DNA of 37,937 nucleotides, taken from an uncultured Alphaproteobacteria bacterium (GTDB taxonomy: Bacteria > Pseudomonadota > Alphaproteobacteria > RF32 > CAG-239). Position 1 is the stretch's first letter; every line of letters begins with the position of its first letter. The notes beneath the pieces are model-generated. The model saw only the letters and a list, made by a program, of their open reading frames with translations. It was not told where the DNA came from and did not search any database. The stretch is from positions 1 through 37,937 of the forward strand of contig CALXVY010000014.1 in assembly GCA_944392255.1 (NCBI GenBank), read 5' to 3'. The translations under genes and the position numbers were made by a program. This document shows positions 8,418-16,535 of this stretch, one piece after another.

Positions 8418-8741
8418 ATGGATGAAAATGAATTAAATGAGATTGATGAAAATGAATTGAACAGCTATGACTTTGTTGTAAATGAAGAAGATGAGGTCAT
8501 GTTGCTGCTTCATGCTCAAGAAAGTGAACCGCATAATGCGCGTTTTGAAGTTGACATGGAAGAAAAATCTGCCCTTTTGGTACGCAATGAAAATGATGAA
8601 ATTTTATTGGAAGGGATAGATGATAATATCTTAGATAGCTTGCAAGATGAAGATAAGCTCTTGATTTGTGAGTTAAAAGTCGGTGAAACCGATGAAGATA
8701 CGCAAATTGTCTATGCTTATGAGGCAGATTTGGTTATTTAA
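8418..8741 (+). CDS. Small acidic protein of unknown function
   Basis: This 107-aa protein is strikingly rich in Asp and Glu. Its N-terminus contains a near-exact tandem repeat (MDENELNEI / DENELNSYD). The rest alternates short beta-like segments (VMLLLHAQ, ALLVRNENDEILLEG, KLLICELKVG), suggesting a small beta-rich domain. There is no signal peptide or membrane segment. AAAGGA lies ahead of the ATG. It is a single-gene transcript, with an extended -10 upstream and a hairpin terminator directly downstream. Family not recognised. Confidence 0.7.
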   Translation: MDENELNEIDENELNSYDFVVNEEDEVMLLLHAQESEPHNARFEVDMEEKSALLVRNENDEILLEGIDDNILDSLQDEDKLLICELKVGETDEDTQIVYAYEADLVI

Positions 8742-8754
8742 TCTATATTGATAC

Positions 8755-8788
8755 AAAAAAAGCCGTGATGTTTTAAATCACGGCTTTT
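8755..8788. terminator. Rho-independent terminator between convergent genes
   Basis: AGCCGTGAT (8761-8769) pairs perfectly with ATCACGGCT (8777-8785). It is flanked by seven A on the left and four T on the right, so it can serve both the acidic-protein gene and the leftward 617-aa gene. Confidence 0.85.
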
Positions 8789-8796
8789 AATTTTAT

Positions 8797-10650
8797 TTAT
8801 TTCACTTCCGCAATATCTTTAATGGGGATTTCATTATCCTCACTCATGCGGAATGAAACTTTAACCTTGGAACCAATCTCATCAATCCAGCGAACATTCG
8901 GCACCATTTCTGAGAAAGCATAGAAGGTCTTGCCCTCATATTCTTCAAACAAGAAATTGTATCGGCTGCCTTCTTGGCGGATTTTTTGGATAGTCAGTAC
9001 CTCTCCGGCGATATCTTTGCCATCAGCGGAAAGCGAAACTTGCTGCATGCTCAGATGATATGCTCTCATATAAGCAGCATAAGCCTCTTGTTTGGTTTTG
9101 CCAGCCCCAACGACGTTGACGTTCTTGAGGTTGCAGAATCCGTGTCCAACTATTTTACGACCACTGATAATCGGTGCGTAATATGTTGGTAATCCACCAA
9201 TGTTATACATCACCGCTTTACCCACCTCGTAAGATGGATATTTCGCGGTCCATTCATGAGCTTGGATTGCACCGGCGGCTCTGGTTTCATTAATACCCGA
9301 CATCTTGTAGAATGTACCAACGCCGGTCTTAGCGTTAACCAAAACAAAGCCCGATGTTGAAGCGTCTTTGCCGACAGAAGTCAAGCCACTATAATAGCAA
9401 CATTCTTTTTGCCCATAGACTGCTTCTATTCCATTAGGGATTAAACGGTCTTTATCTGCCCAATTGAAATAACCGTGGATTAAGCCATAATGTTTGGCGA
9501 TTAAATCGTAGGTTAATTCTTCCGGTTGGACAACGTCAATGAAATCAGGCGTGTTATTCAAATCATATTCCTTGATTTCACCGGTTTGTATATCCACTAC
9601 CAAGCTTCCGACAACCTTATCTCCACCCCAACCGATCTTGTTTTCGATTTTGGCAAAGATATTGTAGGGACGGCCTTTGCTATCAATCTGTATGCCGTTA
9701 TCGGTAATTTTTCCGCTAAATCCAGATAAGCGTAAATGACGTCGCAAATTCTTGTTAAAACAAGACGATTGCAGATACTGCATTTTCAGCGGCTCAGCAT
9801 TGACAGCTGTAACCAGATGATAAATGTTTTCATTGGTGGCACTGACAATGATATAAGCTTTTGATATACCGTCTGTTTCGTTCCATTTCCAAAAGCTTCG
9901 AAATTCGAGAGGGGCAATATAGACGAAATCATCATCAAAAGAGAGATGATATTTTTTGCCTAATCCATCAGTAATATCAAATTCACCGGTTAATGATTGT
10001 AAAGACAGCTCGCCGATTTCATACTGCGAGCCAAAGGCAGGTATCTGCCCCATCACCGTCTCCGCTAACAAGCGAGCAACTGATGGTGACACAACGCGCA
10101 TCTTTTCCAAAGACACCGGAGAGATGCTTTGGTTGAATAATGAGTCCTGATTGGCAGTGTTGTTTGCAGAATTCTGCATAATCATTGCATAGTCGTCATT
10201 GCTCATTTCCAGCAAAGATTTATGCTTATCTGATTGTATCCATTTTCCAGAGCACATTTCCGTTCCCAGCATCCCGAGAGCAACAACCCCCAAAGCAATT
10301 AGTGCTTTATCGTTGATAATTATTTTTTTAGGGTAGTAGCTAGGCAAGGCTATTGCAATGGCAAACAATAGCTCCCAATAAATCGCGGATCTATCCCATG
10401 CGATGGTAGGGGAATAATACCAATTAAATACCGCTAACCCAAAGTATAAAACTGGATAATAAGTACAAATATTAATAAGAACTTGTCTTTTTAATTTTTT
10501 GTATTGTTTTTCCGCTTCTTTTTGGTAGTATTCTTTTTGATAGTCTTGAATTTTTGCTTTTTCTTGCCGCAGCATCGGTATGACATGAGCAAGATACAGA
10601 CCAATGAATACGATAGAGCAAATGAGTGAGACAAATAAATATGTTACCAT
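8797..10650 (-). CDS. Large membrane-anchored protein of unknown function
   Basis: This 617-aa protein has four hydrophobic segments near the N-terminus (about 3-25, 57-78, 88-104 and 115-130). A charged, Lys/Gln/Glu-rich and probably coiled stretch lies between the first two. The remaining ~480 residues are hydrophilic and beta-rich. One part reads VVGSLVVDIQTGEIKEYDLN and another VLVNAKTGVGTFYKMSG, a paired layout reminiscent of PepSY-like repeats. The last ~75 residues look like a small beta-barrel domain. I do not recognise the family and the PepSY remark is a resemblance only. The domain is probably extracytoplasmic. It is monocistronic, between two terminators, with a weak ribosome binding site. 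Confidence 0.75.
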   Translation of the reverse strand: MVTYLFVSLICSIVFIGLYLAHVIPMLRQEKAKIQDYQKEYYQKEAEKQYKKLKRQVLINICTYYPVLYFGLAVFNWYYSPTIAWDRSAIYWELLFAIAIALPSYYPKKIIINDKALIALGVVALGMLGTEMCSGKWIQSDKHKSLLEMSNDDYAMIMQNSANNTANQDSLFNQSISPVSLEKMRVVSPSVARLLAETVMGQIPAFGSQYEIGELSLQSLTGEFDITDGLGKKYHLSFDDDFVYIAPLEFRSFWKWNETDGISKAYIIVSATNENIYHLVTAVNAEPLKMQYLQSSCFNKNLRRHLRLSGFSGKITDNGIQIDSKGRPYNIFAKIENKIGWGGDKVVGSLVVDIQTGEIKEYDLNNTPDFIDVVQPEELTYDLIAKHYGLIHGYFNWADKDRLIPNGIEAVYGQKECCYYSGLTSVGKDASTSGFVLVNAKTGVGTFYKMSGINETRAAGAIQAHEWTAKYPSYEVGKAVMYNIGGLPTYYAPIISGRKIVGHGFCNLKNVNVVGAGKTKQEAYAAYMRAYHLSMQQVSLSADGKDIAGEVLTIQKIRQEGSRYNFLFEEYEGKTFYAFSEMVPNVRWIDEIGSKVKVSFRMSEDNEIPIKDIAEVK

Positions 10651-10679
10651 ATCTTTATTTTGTTTCGTCTTTATTTTTT

Positions 10680-10709
10680 GAGGCGCGTGGGTTTCCTAGG
10701 CCCTTCCTC
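10680..10709 (-). other. Small GC-rich hairpin in the leader of the 617-aa protein gene
   Basis: On the minus strand GAGG...GGG...CCC...CCTC can fold about 30 bases upstream of the ATG at 10650, in an otherwise AT-rich leader. It includes the palindrome CCTAGG. It could be an RNA structure affecting translation, but the stem is interrupted and the call is weak. Confidence 0.25.
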
Positions 10710-10793
10710 GGTTATTAATAATATAGATAATTCTTAATTTAACGAATATGAAAATAGCATATTTTGTCGATTGTGTCAATATGAGTTTGGATA

Positions 10794-10824
10794 CAAAAAA
10801 AAGGATAACCAACGGTTATCCTTT
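10794..10824 (-). terminator. Rho-independent terminator of gapR
   Basis: AAAGGATAACC (10800-10810) and GGTTATCCTTT (10814-10824) form an 11-bp perfect stem with a 3-base loop. The minus strand continues with a T run. It lies directly after the gapR stop. Confidence 0.85.
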
Positions 10825-10843
10825 AAATGTTTTTTATTTCTTT

Positions 10844-11107
10844 TTAGATGTCTAATGCTTTTTTGTATACATCCAATAAATATTCTTGTTCATCGCGGTC
10901 GGCGGCATTCATCTTGCGCAATTTGATGATGGCACGCATAATTTTTACATCAAAACCTGCTGATTTTGCTTCGGCATAAACATCGCGGATGTCTGAGCCA
11001 ATGGCGGCTTTTTCTTCTTCTAAACGCTCAATTCTTTCAATCAAAGAACGCAATCTGTCTGCGGCAATTCCGCCAACTTCATTGTTGCTGTTTTCTTCAT
11101 CAGCCAT
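10844..11107 (-). CDS. gapR: GapR family DNA-binding protein (DUF2312)
   Basis: This 87-aa protein matches the alphaproteobacterial DUF2312/GapR family along its length. After an acidic N-terminus comes DRLRSLIERIERLEEEK, then DIRDVYAEAKSAGFDVKIMR, and the helical KLRKMNAADRDEQEYLLDVY. In Caulobacter, GapR is a nucleoid-associated protein that binds AT-rich or overtwisted DNA ahead of replication and transcription. That role is family knowledge. GGAG precedes the ATG. It has its own promoter and terminator, divergent from pyk. Confidence 0.93.
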   Translation of the reverse strand: MADEENSNNEVGGIAADRLRSLIERIERLEEEKAAIGSDIRDVYAEAKSAGFDVKIMRAIIKLRKMNAADRDEQEYLLDVYKKALDI

Positions 11108-11144
11108 GTGTTATATCTCCTCAAATTTTATTGACATTGCCCTG

Positions 11145-11173
11145 AGGATAGCAAGCATTTGTTTTTTTGACAA
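11145..11173 (-). promoter_or_regulatory. Sigma-70-type promoter for gapR
   Basis: On the minus strand TTGTCA (11173-11168) and TATCCT (11150-11145) are spaced by 17 bp, 38 bp ahead of the gapR ATG. It overlaps the -35 of the proposed pyk promoter on the other strand, so the two may interfere. Confidence 0.5.
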
Positions 11174-11195
11174 GCAAAATATTTTTGCATAATTT
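11167..11195 (+). promoter_or_regulatory. Possible promoter for pyk
   Basis: TTGACA (11167-11172) is a perfect -35 followed after 17 bp by TAATTT (11190-11195). This leaves a leader of about 70 bases before the pyk ATG. A second -10-like TATAGT near 11231 is an alternative. Confidence 0.4.
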
Positions 11196-11270
11196 AGCTA
11201 AATTTTAATGCTTTTATTTTATTTTGCAGTATAGTGCAAACAGTTAGATTTTAATTGTGAGGGATAAAAT

Positions 11271-12698
11271 ATGCCGCAAAGAACTAAAACAAAAATTTTG
11301 GCAACAATCGGTCCTTCTTCTGCTTCTAAAGAGCAGATTGAAAAATTGATTGATGCCGGGGTCGATACTTTTCGTGTTAATTTTAGTCACGGAACGCATG
11401 AAGAACATAAAGAACGCGTTAATTTTATTCGTAAATTGGAAAAAGAAAAAGGACGCTTTATCTCCATTTTAGCCGATATGCAAGGACCAAAGTTGCGTGT
11501 CGGTGTTTTTGAAAACGGAAAAGGCGTGGACTTGAAAGCAGGTCAAACCTATCGTTTGGACTTAGATGCTACTCCCGGTGATGAAAACCGCGTTAATCTG
11601 CCGCATAAAGAAATTTTTGATGCTCTTAAAGCCGGCGATGATTTGCTCTTAAATGATGGTAATATTAAACTGCATGTTGAAAAGGTTGGTGCAGATTATG
11701 CTTTGACGACTGTTGTTGTCGGTGGATTTTTATCTGCTCATAAAGGAGTTAATTTACCAAATACGCCATTGCCTATTTCAGCAATTACGGACAAAGATAA
11801 AGAAGACTTAAAATTTGCCTTAAAACTCGGTGTCGATTGGATTGGCTTATCTTTTGTGCAAAAAGTTGAAGATGTACGTGAAGCTAAAAAGCTTATTAAC
11901 GGCAAAGCTAAACTTATTAGTAAACTTGAAAAACCAAGTGCTATTGATGAACTTGAAGATATTATTAAAGAATCGGATGCAATTATGGTTGCGCGCGGAG
12001 ATTTGGGGGTTGAATGCCCAATTTATACTGTGCCGGTATTGCAAAAACGCATCGTTTCTTGCTGCCGTAAATATGCTCGTCCCGTTATTGTGGCAACACA
12101 AATGCTCGAATCAATGATAAATAATCCGACCCCAACCAGAGCTGAAGTCTCTGATGTGGCAACCGCCGTTTATGATGGTGCCGATACGGTGATGCTTTCT
12201 GCCGAAACAGCTGCCGGAAAATATCCGGTTGAAGCCGTGCAGATGATGAATAATATTATTCATGAAGTGGAAAATGATGATTTATTCTATTCTTTGATGG
12301 AACATTCTCGCAAAAAACAATGTTGCTGCGGAGAGGCTGATTCAATTACGTTTGCGGCAAGCGAAGTGGCTTCGGTTTTGCAAAATGTGGCCGGTATCGT
12401 TACTTTTACTTCTTCCGGTTTTACCACATTGTTGGCGGCAAAAGAACGTCCGAATTTGCCAATTATTGCCATAACTCCAGATGAAAAAGTGGCTCGACAA
12501 ATGGCGCTGGTTTGGGGTGTGAAAAGTTTTATCAATAAAGAAGGTTTCAAAAGTTTTGATAAAATTGAAAAAGTGGCTATTCGTATTGCCAAAGAAAGCG
12601 GTTTGGCAAAGTCCGGCGATCATATTATCATTACAGCCGGTTTTCCGCTCAATACCAAAGGAAGAACCAATATGTTACATACGGTTTATATTCCTTAA
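11271..12698 (+). CDS. pyk: Pyruvate kinase
   Basis: This 475-aa full-length enzyme converts phosphoenolpyruvate and ADP to pyruvate and ATP, the last step of glycolysis. Family motifs occur in order: ATIGPSS, the substrate site FRVNFSHGTHEEH, DMQGPKLRVG, the catalytic-lysine motif LISKLEKPSAI, MVARGDLGVE and TQMLESM with PTRAEVSDVATAV. The C-terminal alpha/beta domain follows. The ATG is preceded by GAGGGA. It is monocistronic, with divergent gapR upstream and a shared terminator before convergent secA. No effector-binding peculiarity can be judged by eye. Confidence 0.97.
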   Translation: MPQRTKTKILATIGPSSASKEQIEKLIDAGVDTFRVNFSHGTHEEHKERVNFIRKLEKEKGRFISILADMQGPKLRVGVFENGKGVDLKAGQTYRLDLDATPGDENRVNLPHKEIFDALKAGDDLLLNDGNIKLHVEKVGADYALTTVVVGGFLSAHKGVNLPNTPLPISAITDKDKEDLKFALKLGVDWIGLSFVQKVEDVREAKKLINGKAKLISKLEKPSAIDELEDIIKESDAIMVARGDLGVECPIYTVPVLQKRIVSCCRKYARPVIVATQMLESMINNPTPTRAEVSDVATAVYDGADTVMLSAETAAGKYPVEAVQMMNNIIHEVENDDLFYSLMEHSRKKQCCCGEADSITFAASEVASVLQNVAGIVTFTSSGFTTLLAAKERPNLPIIAITPDEKVARQMALVWGVKSFINKEGFKSFDKIEKVAIRIAKESGLAKSGDHIIITAGFPLNTKGRTNMLHTVYIP

Positions 12699-12712
12699 GA
12701 TGTTTTAATAAT

Positions 12713-12751
12713 AAAAAAATAACGCCAATTTTCATTGGCGTTATTTTTTTT
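12713..12751. terminator. Bidirectional terminator between pyk and secA
   Basis: AATAACGCCAAT (12718-12729) and ATTGGCGTTATT (12734-12745) form a 12-bp perfect stem with a TTTC loop. Seven A lie to the left and a T run to the right. Confidence 0.9.
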
Positions 12752-12753
12752 GT

Positions 12754-15480
12754 TTAGTTGAATTTGCCGTGGCAATGCTTGAATTTTTTTCCGCTACCGC
12801 AAGGGCAAGGGTCATTGCGGGCTACTTTTCCCCATGTGCTTGGGTCGTTGGCATCAAAGGGTTTGTATTGGAACGGTGTTTGTTTTTCTTTTTCTTCTGC
12901 CTGCGGTGTTTCCGTCGTGCCTGAAATTACAGAATCAGGGGTTTCGTGAACTTCTTTGTAATTTTGATTTGTTTGCGGACGGTTCATACTCTCGGCTGAA
13001 TTACTTTGAATTTGAGCATTGCAAATTAAAAATGTTACTTTTTCTCGCAGTTGATCTAAGAGATAAGAAAACATATTAAAGGCTTCTTTCTTATATTCAT
13101 TCAAAGGATCTTTCTGACCATAAGCTCGCAAAACAATGGTATGACGCATCAGTTCCAAAGCAGCTATGTGATCTTTCCAAAGTTGATCAAGAACCTGCAA
13201 TAAAATGGATTTTTCAACAAAGCGCATAACGGCTTCGGGAACATTTTTGTTGCGTTCTGCCAAAGTTTCTTCCATGGCATCAACAATCTTTTGAGCAAAC
13301 ATATCTGCGGTTAGCTCTTGTCCTTTGGCCATTTCTTTAAGCGGAAAACTCATGCCAATGGTACGGTTAAGTTCTTGTGCCAAACCCTCTAAATTCCACT
13401 CGCTGGCCATTGTTCCGTAAGGTGCATATTGATGAACCAACGCATCAACAAATTCATCACGCATGTCTTGAATGGTGTCTGAAACATCTTCACTTTCCAT
13501 CAGTTCTTTGCGTTGTTCATAAATAACCTTACGTTGGTCATTCATAACGTTGTCATATTTGAGCAAGTTTTTACGAATATCAAAGTTACGCTCTTCAACT
13601 TTTCTTTGTGCTTTTTCAAGAGCTTTGGTGATAAACGGATGAACCAAAGCTTCTCCTTCAGGTAAGCCCAGACGCTGTAACATAATGCTCATGCGCTCTG
13701 AACCAAAAATGCGCATCAAATCATCTTCCAAAGAGAGGAAAAATTTAGAATGTCCGGGGTCTCCTTGACGACCGGAACGACCGCGCAATTGGTTATCAAT
13801 ACGGCGGCTTTCATGACGTTCCGTACCAATTACATATAAACCGCCGGCAGCTAAAGCTTCTTCTTTGGCTTTTTCAATATCGGCTTTAATTTTGGCGCGG
13901 AGTTCTGAAATTTGTTCCGGTGTTTCATCGCCTTTCAATGTTTCTTTTAGGCGCATTTCAACATCGCCCCCCAAAGGAATATCTGTACCACGTCCGGCCA
14001 TGTTGGTTGCAATGGTAATTGCTCCGGGAACACCGGCTTGCGCAACAATGGCGGCTTCTCGTTCGTGGTGACGTGCGTTTAATACTTCAAAATGTACGGA
14101 AGATTTTGCTCTTAGTAAATCGGCTAAAAGCTCGGATTTTTCAATAGATGTTGTACCAACCAAAACCGGCTGATTGCGTTTATGGCAATCTAAAATGGTA
14201 TTGATTATGGCATTATATTTTTCTTTGGCTGTGCGATAAATTTCGTCATGTTCATCTATACGAATCACCGGACGATTGGTTGGAATTTCTACACAATTCA
14301 AACCATAAATCTCATTAAATTCACCTTCTTCGGTCATAGCAGTACCGGTCATACCCGAGAGTTTGGGGTAGAGACGGAAATAGTTTTGGAAGGTGATTGA
14401 AGCCAAAGTTTGGTTCTCAGATTGGATAGGCACACCTTCTTTTGCTTCAATGGCTTGGTGTAAGCCGTCACTATAACGACGTCCTTCCATCATACGGCCG
14501 GTAAATTCATCAATAATTACGACTTTGTTATCTTTTACAATATAATCAATATCGCGGATATGCATTTTGTGGGCGCGTAGGGCCTGATTGACGTGATGTA
14601 CGAGCGTGACGTTGTTTATGTCATATAAGCCACCATCTTTAATCAATCCAACTTCTTTTAAGAGTCGTTCAACATGTTCTTGTCCAGCTTCGGTCAAAAC
14701 AACGGTTTTGGCTTTTTCATCTTTTTCATAATCGGTTTCCAAAAGATGCGGAATAATTTTATTTACGAGGATATATTTTTCTGAGCTGTCTTCGGCAGGA
14801 CCGGAAATGATGAGCGGAGTACGTGCTTCATCAATCAAAATAGAGTCAACTTCATCAACAATGGCAAAGTTAAACGGACGTTGCACCATATCGGCACGTT
14901 CAAATTTCATATTGTCACGCAAATAGTCAAAGCCGAGCTCGTTATTGGTTCCGTATATGATATCGCAATTATAAGCAGCGCGGCGTTCATCATCATTTTT
15001 GCCATGAACAATATAATCAACCGTCAAACCTAAAAAGCGATAGACTTGTCCCATCCATTCAGCATCACGTTTGGCCAAATAATCATTAACGGTTACGATA
15101 TGAACGCCTTTGCCTTCCAATGCATTGAGGTAGGCGGCTAATGTGGCAACCAAGGTTTTACCTTCACCGGTTTTCATTTCGGCAATCATACCTTTGTGAA
15201 GAACAATACCGCCGATTAATTGCACATCATAATGTCTTTGACCAAGTGTGCGTTTGGCGGCTTCTCTTACCACGGCAAAAGCTTCGGGTAAAAGGTCATC
15301 TAATGTTTCGCCATTTTTTATACGTTCACGGAACTCTACGGTTTTAGCCCGCAGTTGCTCATCTGTCAAAGGAGATATTTGAGGCTCCAATGCATTGATT
15401 TTTTGTACCAACTTGTATTGTTTGGCGACGAAACGATCGTTGGCACTGCCAAAAATTTTACGAGCTAAACTACCTAACAT
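12754..15480 (-). CDS. secA: Preprotein translocase ATPase SecA
   Basis: This 908-aa motor ATPase pushes unfolded preproteins through SecYEG. The Walker A motif MKTGEGKT is at ~102-109 and the Walker B/DEAD-like motif [15 protein letters not shown] begins at ~209. The preprotein-binding region and the second helicase domain follow, with [13 protein letters not shown] and [13 protein letters not shown]. The C-terminal tail ends in the zinc/SecB-binding motif [15 protein letters not shown], all four metal ligands present. Length is normal. The start is supported by the conserved [16 protein letters not shown]. It is monocistronic, with a TTGACT/TATTTT promoter upstream and a terminator downstream. 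Confidence 0.98.
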   Translation of the reverse strand: MLGSLARKIFGSANDRFVAKQYKLVQKINALEPQISPLTDEQLRAKTVEFRERIKNGETLDDLLPEAFAVVREAAKRTLGQRHYDVQLIGGIVLHKGMIAEMKTGEGKTLVATLAAYLNALEGKGVHIVTVNDYLAKRDAEWMGQVYRFLGLTVDYIVHGKNDDERRAAYNCDIIYGTNNELGFDYLRDNMKFERADMVQRPFNFAIVDEVDSILIDEARTPLIISGPAEDSSEKYILVNKIIPHLLETDYEKDEKAKTVVLTEAGQEHVERLLKEVGLIKDGGLYDINNVTLVHHVNQALRAHKMHIRDIDYIVKDNKVVIIDEFTGRMMEGRRYSDGLHQAIEAKEGVPIQSENQTLASITFQNYFRLYPKLSGMTGTAMTEEGEFNEIYGLNCVEIPTNRPVIRIDEHDEIYRTAKEKYNAIINTILDCHKRNQPVLVGTTSIEKSELLADLLRAKSSVHFEVLNARHHEREAAIVAQAGVPGAITIATNMAGRGTDIPLGGDVEMRLKETLKGDETPEQISELRAKIKADIEKAKEEALAAGGLYVIGTERHESRRIDNQLRGRSGRQGDPGHSKFFLSLEDDLMRIFGSERMSIMLQRLGLPEGEALVHPFITKALEKAQRKVEERNFDIRKNLLKYDNVMNDQRKVIYEQRKELMESEDVSDTIQDMRDEFVDALVHQYAPYGTMASEWNLEGLAQELNRTIGMSFPLKEMAKGQELTADMFAQKIVDAMEETLAERNKNVPEAVMRFVEKSILLQVLDQLWKDHIAALELMRHTIVLRAYGQKDPLNEYKKEAFNMFSYLLDQLREKVTFLICNAQIQSNSAESMNRPQTNQNYKEVHETPDSVISGTTETPQAEEKEKQTPFQYKPFDANDPSTWGKVARNDPCPCGSGKKFKHCHGKFN

Positions 15481-15518
15481 TATACTTTTCCTTATTTAAA
15501 TCTTATAATCTAGGGTAG

Positions 15519-15547
15519 AAAATAGTGTTTCCGCGTTTGAAAGTCAA
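15519..15547 (-). promoter_or_regulatory. Promoter for secA
   Basis: On the minus strand TTGACT (15547-15542) and TATTTT (15524-15519) are spaced by 17 bp. They lie 38 bp ahead of the secA ATG. Confidence 0.5.
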
Positions 15548-15585
15548 GAGTGGCGCAAAAGTTATAAACCATGTAAAAAAAATAT

Positions 15586-15615
15586 TTGGCAATCTTAGGT
15601 TTTATGTTGTATATA
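15586..15615 (+). promoter_or_regulatory. Promoter for the periplasmic PPIase gene
   Basis: TTGGCA (15586-15591) and TATATA (15610-15615) are spaced by 18 bp. They lie 36 bp ahead of the ATG at 15652, whose ribosome binding site is GGAGA. Confidence 0.45.
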
Positions 15616-15651
15616 TAAGGGCAGTCAATAAAACTATATGGAGAAAATAGC

Positions 15652-16476
15652 ATGGATAAAAAATACATTGCTTTAACATTACTCGGCAGTTTGGTTCTGA
15701 ATGCCGGTAACGCTTGTGCTGAAGGCAAAGATGGTATTGCCGCCGTTGTCAACGGAGATAAAATTACCGTGGCTGAAGTTCGTGAAGCTTATAAGGCTAA
15801 TCCGCAAATTAAAGATCGTGTTTCTTTTGAAGAATTTTATAATAAGGCTTTGGACGGTTTTATCAGCGGAAAAATGGTTTATCAACAAGCTCAAAAAGCT
15901 AATATCGAAGATACTCCCGAATATAAAGCTCAGCTTAAATTGGCTAAAGAAGAATTGGCTCGTAAAATCTATATGGAAAAAGAAGTTGATGCTAAGGTAA
16001 CAGATTCTGAAATCCAAAAACTTTATGATGAATATAAAGAAACTTTCAAATCTGAAAAAGAAGTGAAAGCAAAACACATTTTGGTTGATAATGAAAAAAC
16101 TGCCAAAGATATTATTGCTAAACTTAAAAAAGGCGAAAAATTTGATGCTCTGGCAAAAAAATACAGCAAAGATAAACCTGAACTTGGCTATTTTACCAAA
16201 CGCGTGATGGTTCCAGAATTTGCTAATGCCGCTTTTGCCATGAAAAAAGGTGAATATTCTAAAACTCCGGTTAAAACTCAATTTGGTTATCATATCATTA
16301 TGGTACAAGACATTAGAGATTCAAAACCGGCAGATTTGAAAACCATTAAGCCGCAATTGAGAGCTATGTTGGCTCAAAATGTTTTAGCTGAATCTTTCCA
16401 AGAAACCGCTCAAAACAGTAAAATTGAAAAATATACACTTGATGGTAAAACTTTAGAAGCTGCTCCTAAAAAGTAG
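15652..16476 (+). CDS. Periplasmic peptidyl-prolyl cis-trans isomerase (parvulin/SurA-PpiC type)
   Basis: This 274-aa protein has a signal peptide ending near ACA-E at residues 21-24. A helical chaperone-like N-terminal domain follows (IAAVVNGDKITVAEVREAY, a SurA_N/SecA-secreted foldase hallmark). A parvulin domain occupies ~131-225: VKAKHILVDNEKTAKDI, ELGYFTKRVMVPEFANAAF and FGYHIIMVQD. It should assist folding of exported or outer-membrane proteins. It sits divergent from secA, a sensible partner for secretion, though the transcripts are separate. A strong terminator follows. Whether it is the main SurA or one of several PpiC/PpiD paralogues cannot be decided here. Confidence 0.92.
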   Translation: MDKKYIALTLLGSLVLNAGNACAEGKDGIAAVVNGDKITVAEVREAYKANPQIKDRVSFEEFYNKALDGFISGKMVYQQAQKANIEDTPEYKAQLKLAKEELARKIYMEKEVDAKVTDSEIQKLYDEYKETFKSEKEVKAKHILVDNEKTAKDIIAKLKKGEKFDALAKKYSKDKPELGYFTKRVMVPEFANAAFAMKKGEYSKTPVKTQFGYHIIMVQDIRDSKPADLKTIKPQLRAMLAQNVLAESFQETAQNSKIEKYTLDGKTLEAAPKK

Positions 16477-16488
16477 TTTTATACAATT

Positions 16489-16522
16489 AAAAAAAAGGCA
16501 TCTTTTCAGATGCCTTTTTTTT
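16489..16522. terminator. Bidirectional terminator between the PPIase gene and cstA
   Basis: AAAAAAGGCATCT (16491-16503) pairs with AGATGCCTTTTTT (16508-16520) around a TTTC loop. There is an A run on the left and a T run on the right. Confidence 0.92.
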
Positions 16523-16535
16523 GTGCGCTGTTTTT

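Noticed and set aside
12834..13079. ORFs antisense to secA, here and at 13865 and 15141
   Set aside because: SecA is certain on the other strand, and these carry no domain or start signal.
15679..16308. 209-codon ORF antisense to the PPIase gene
   Set aside because: It is Phe/Ile-rich, has no ribosome binding site or family match, and lies fully opposite a well-supported gene; it is a shadow of AT-rich codon use.
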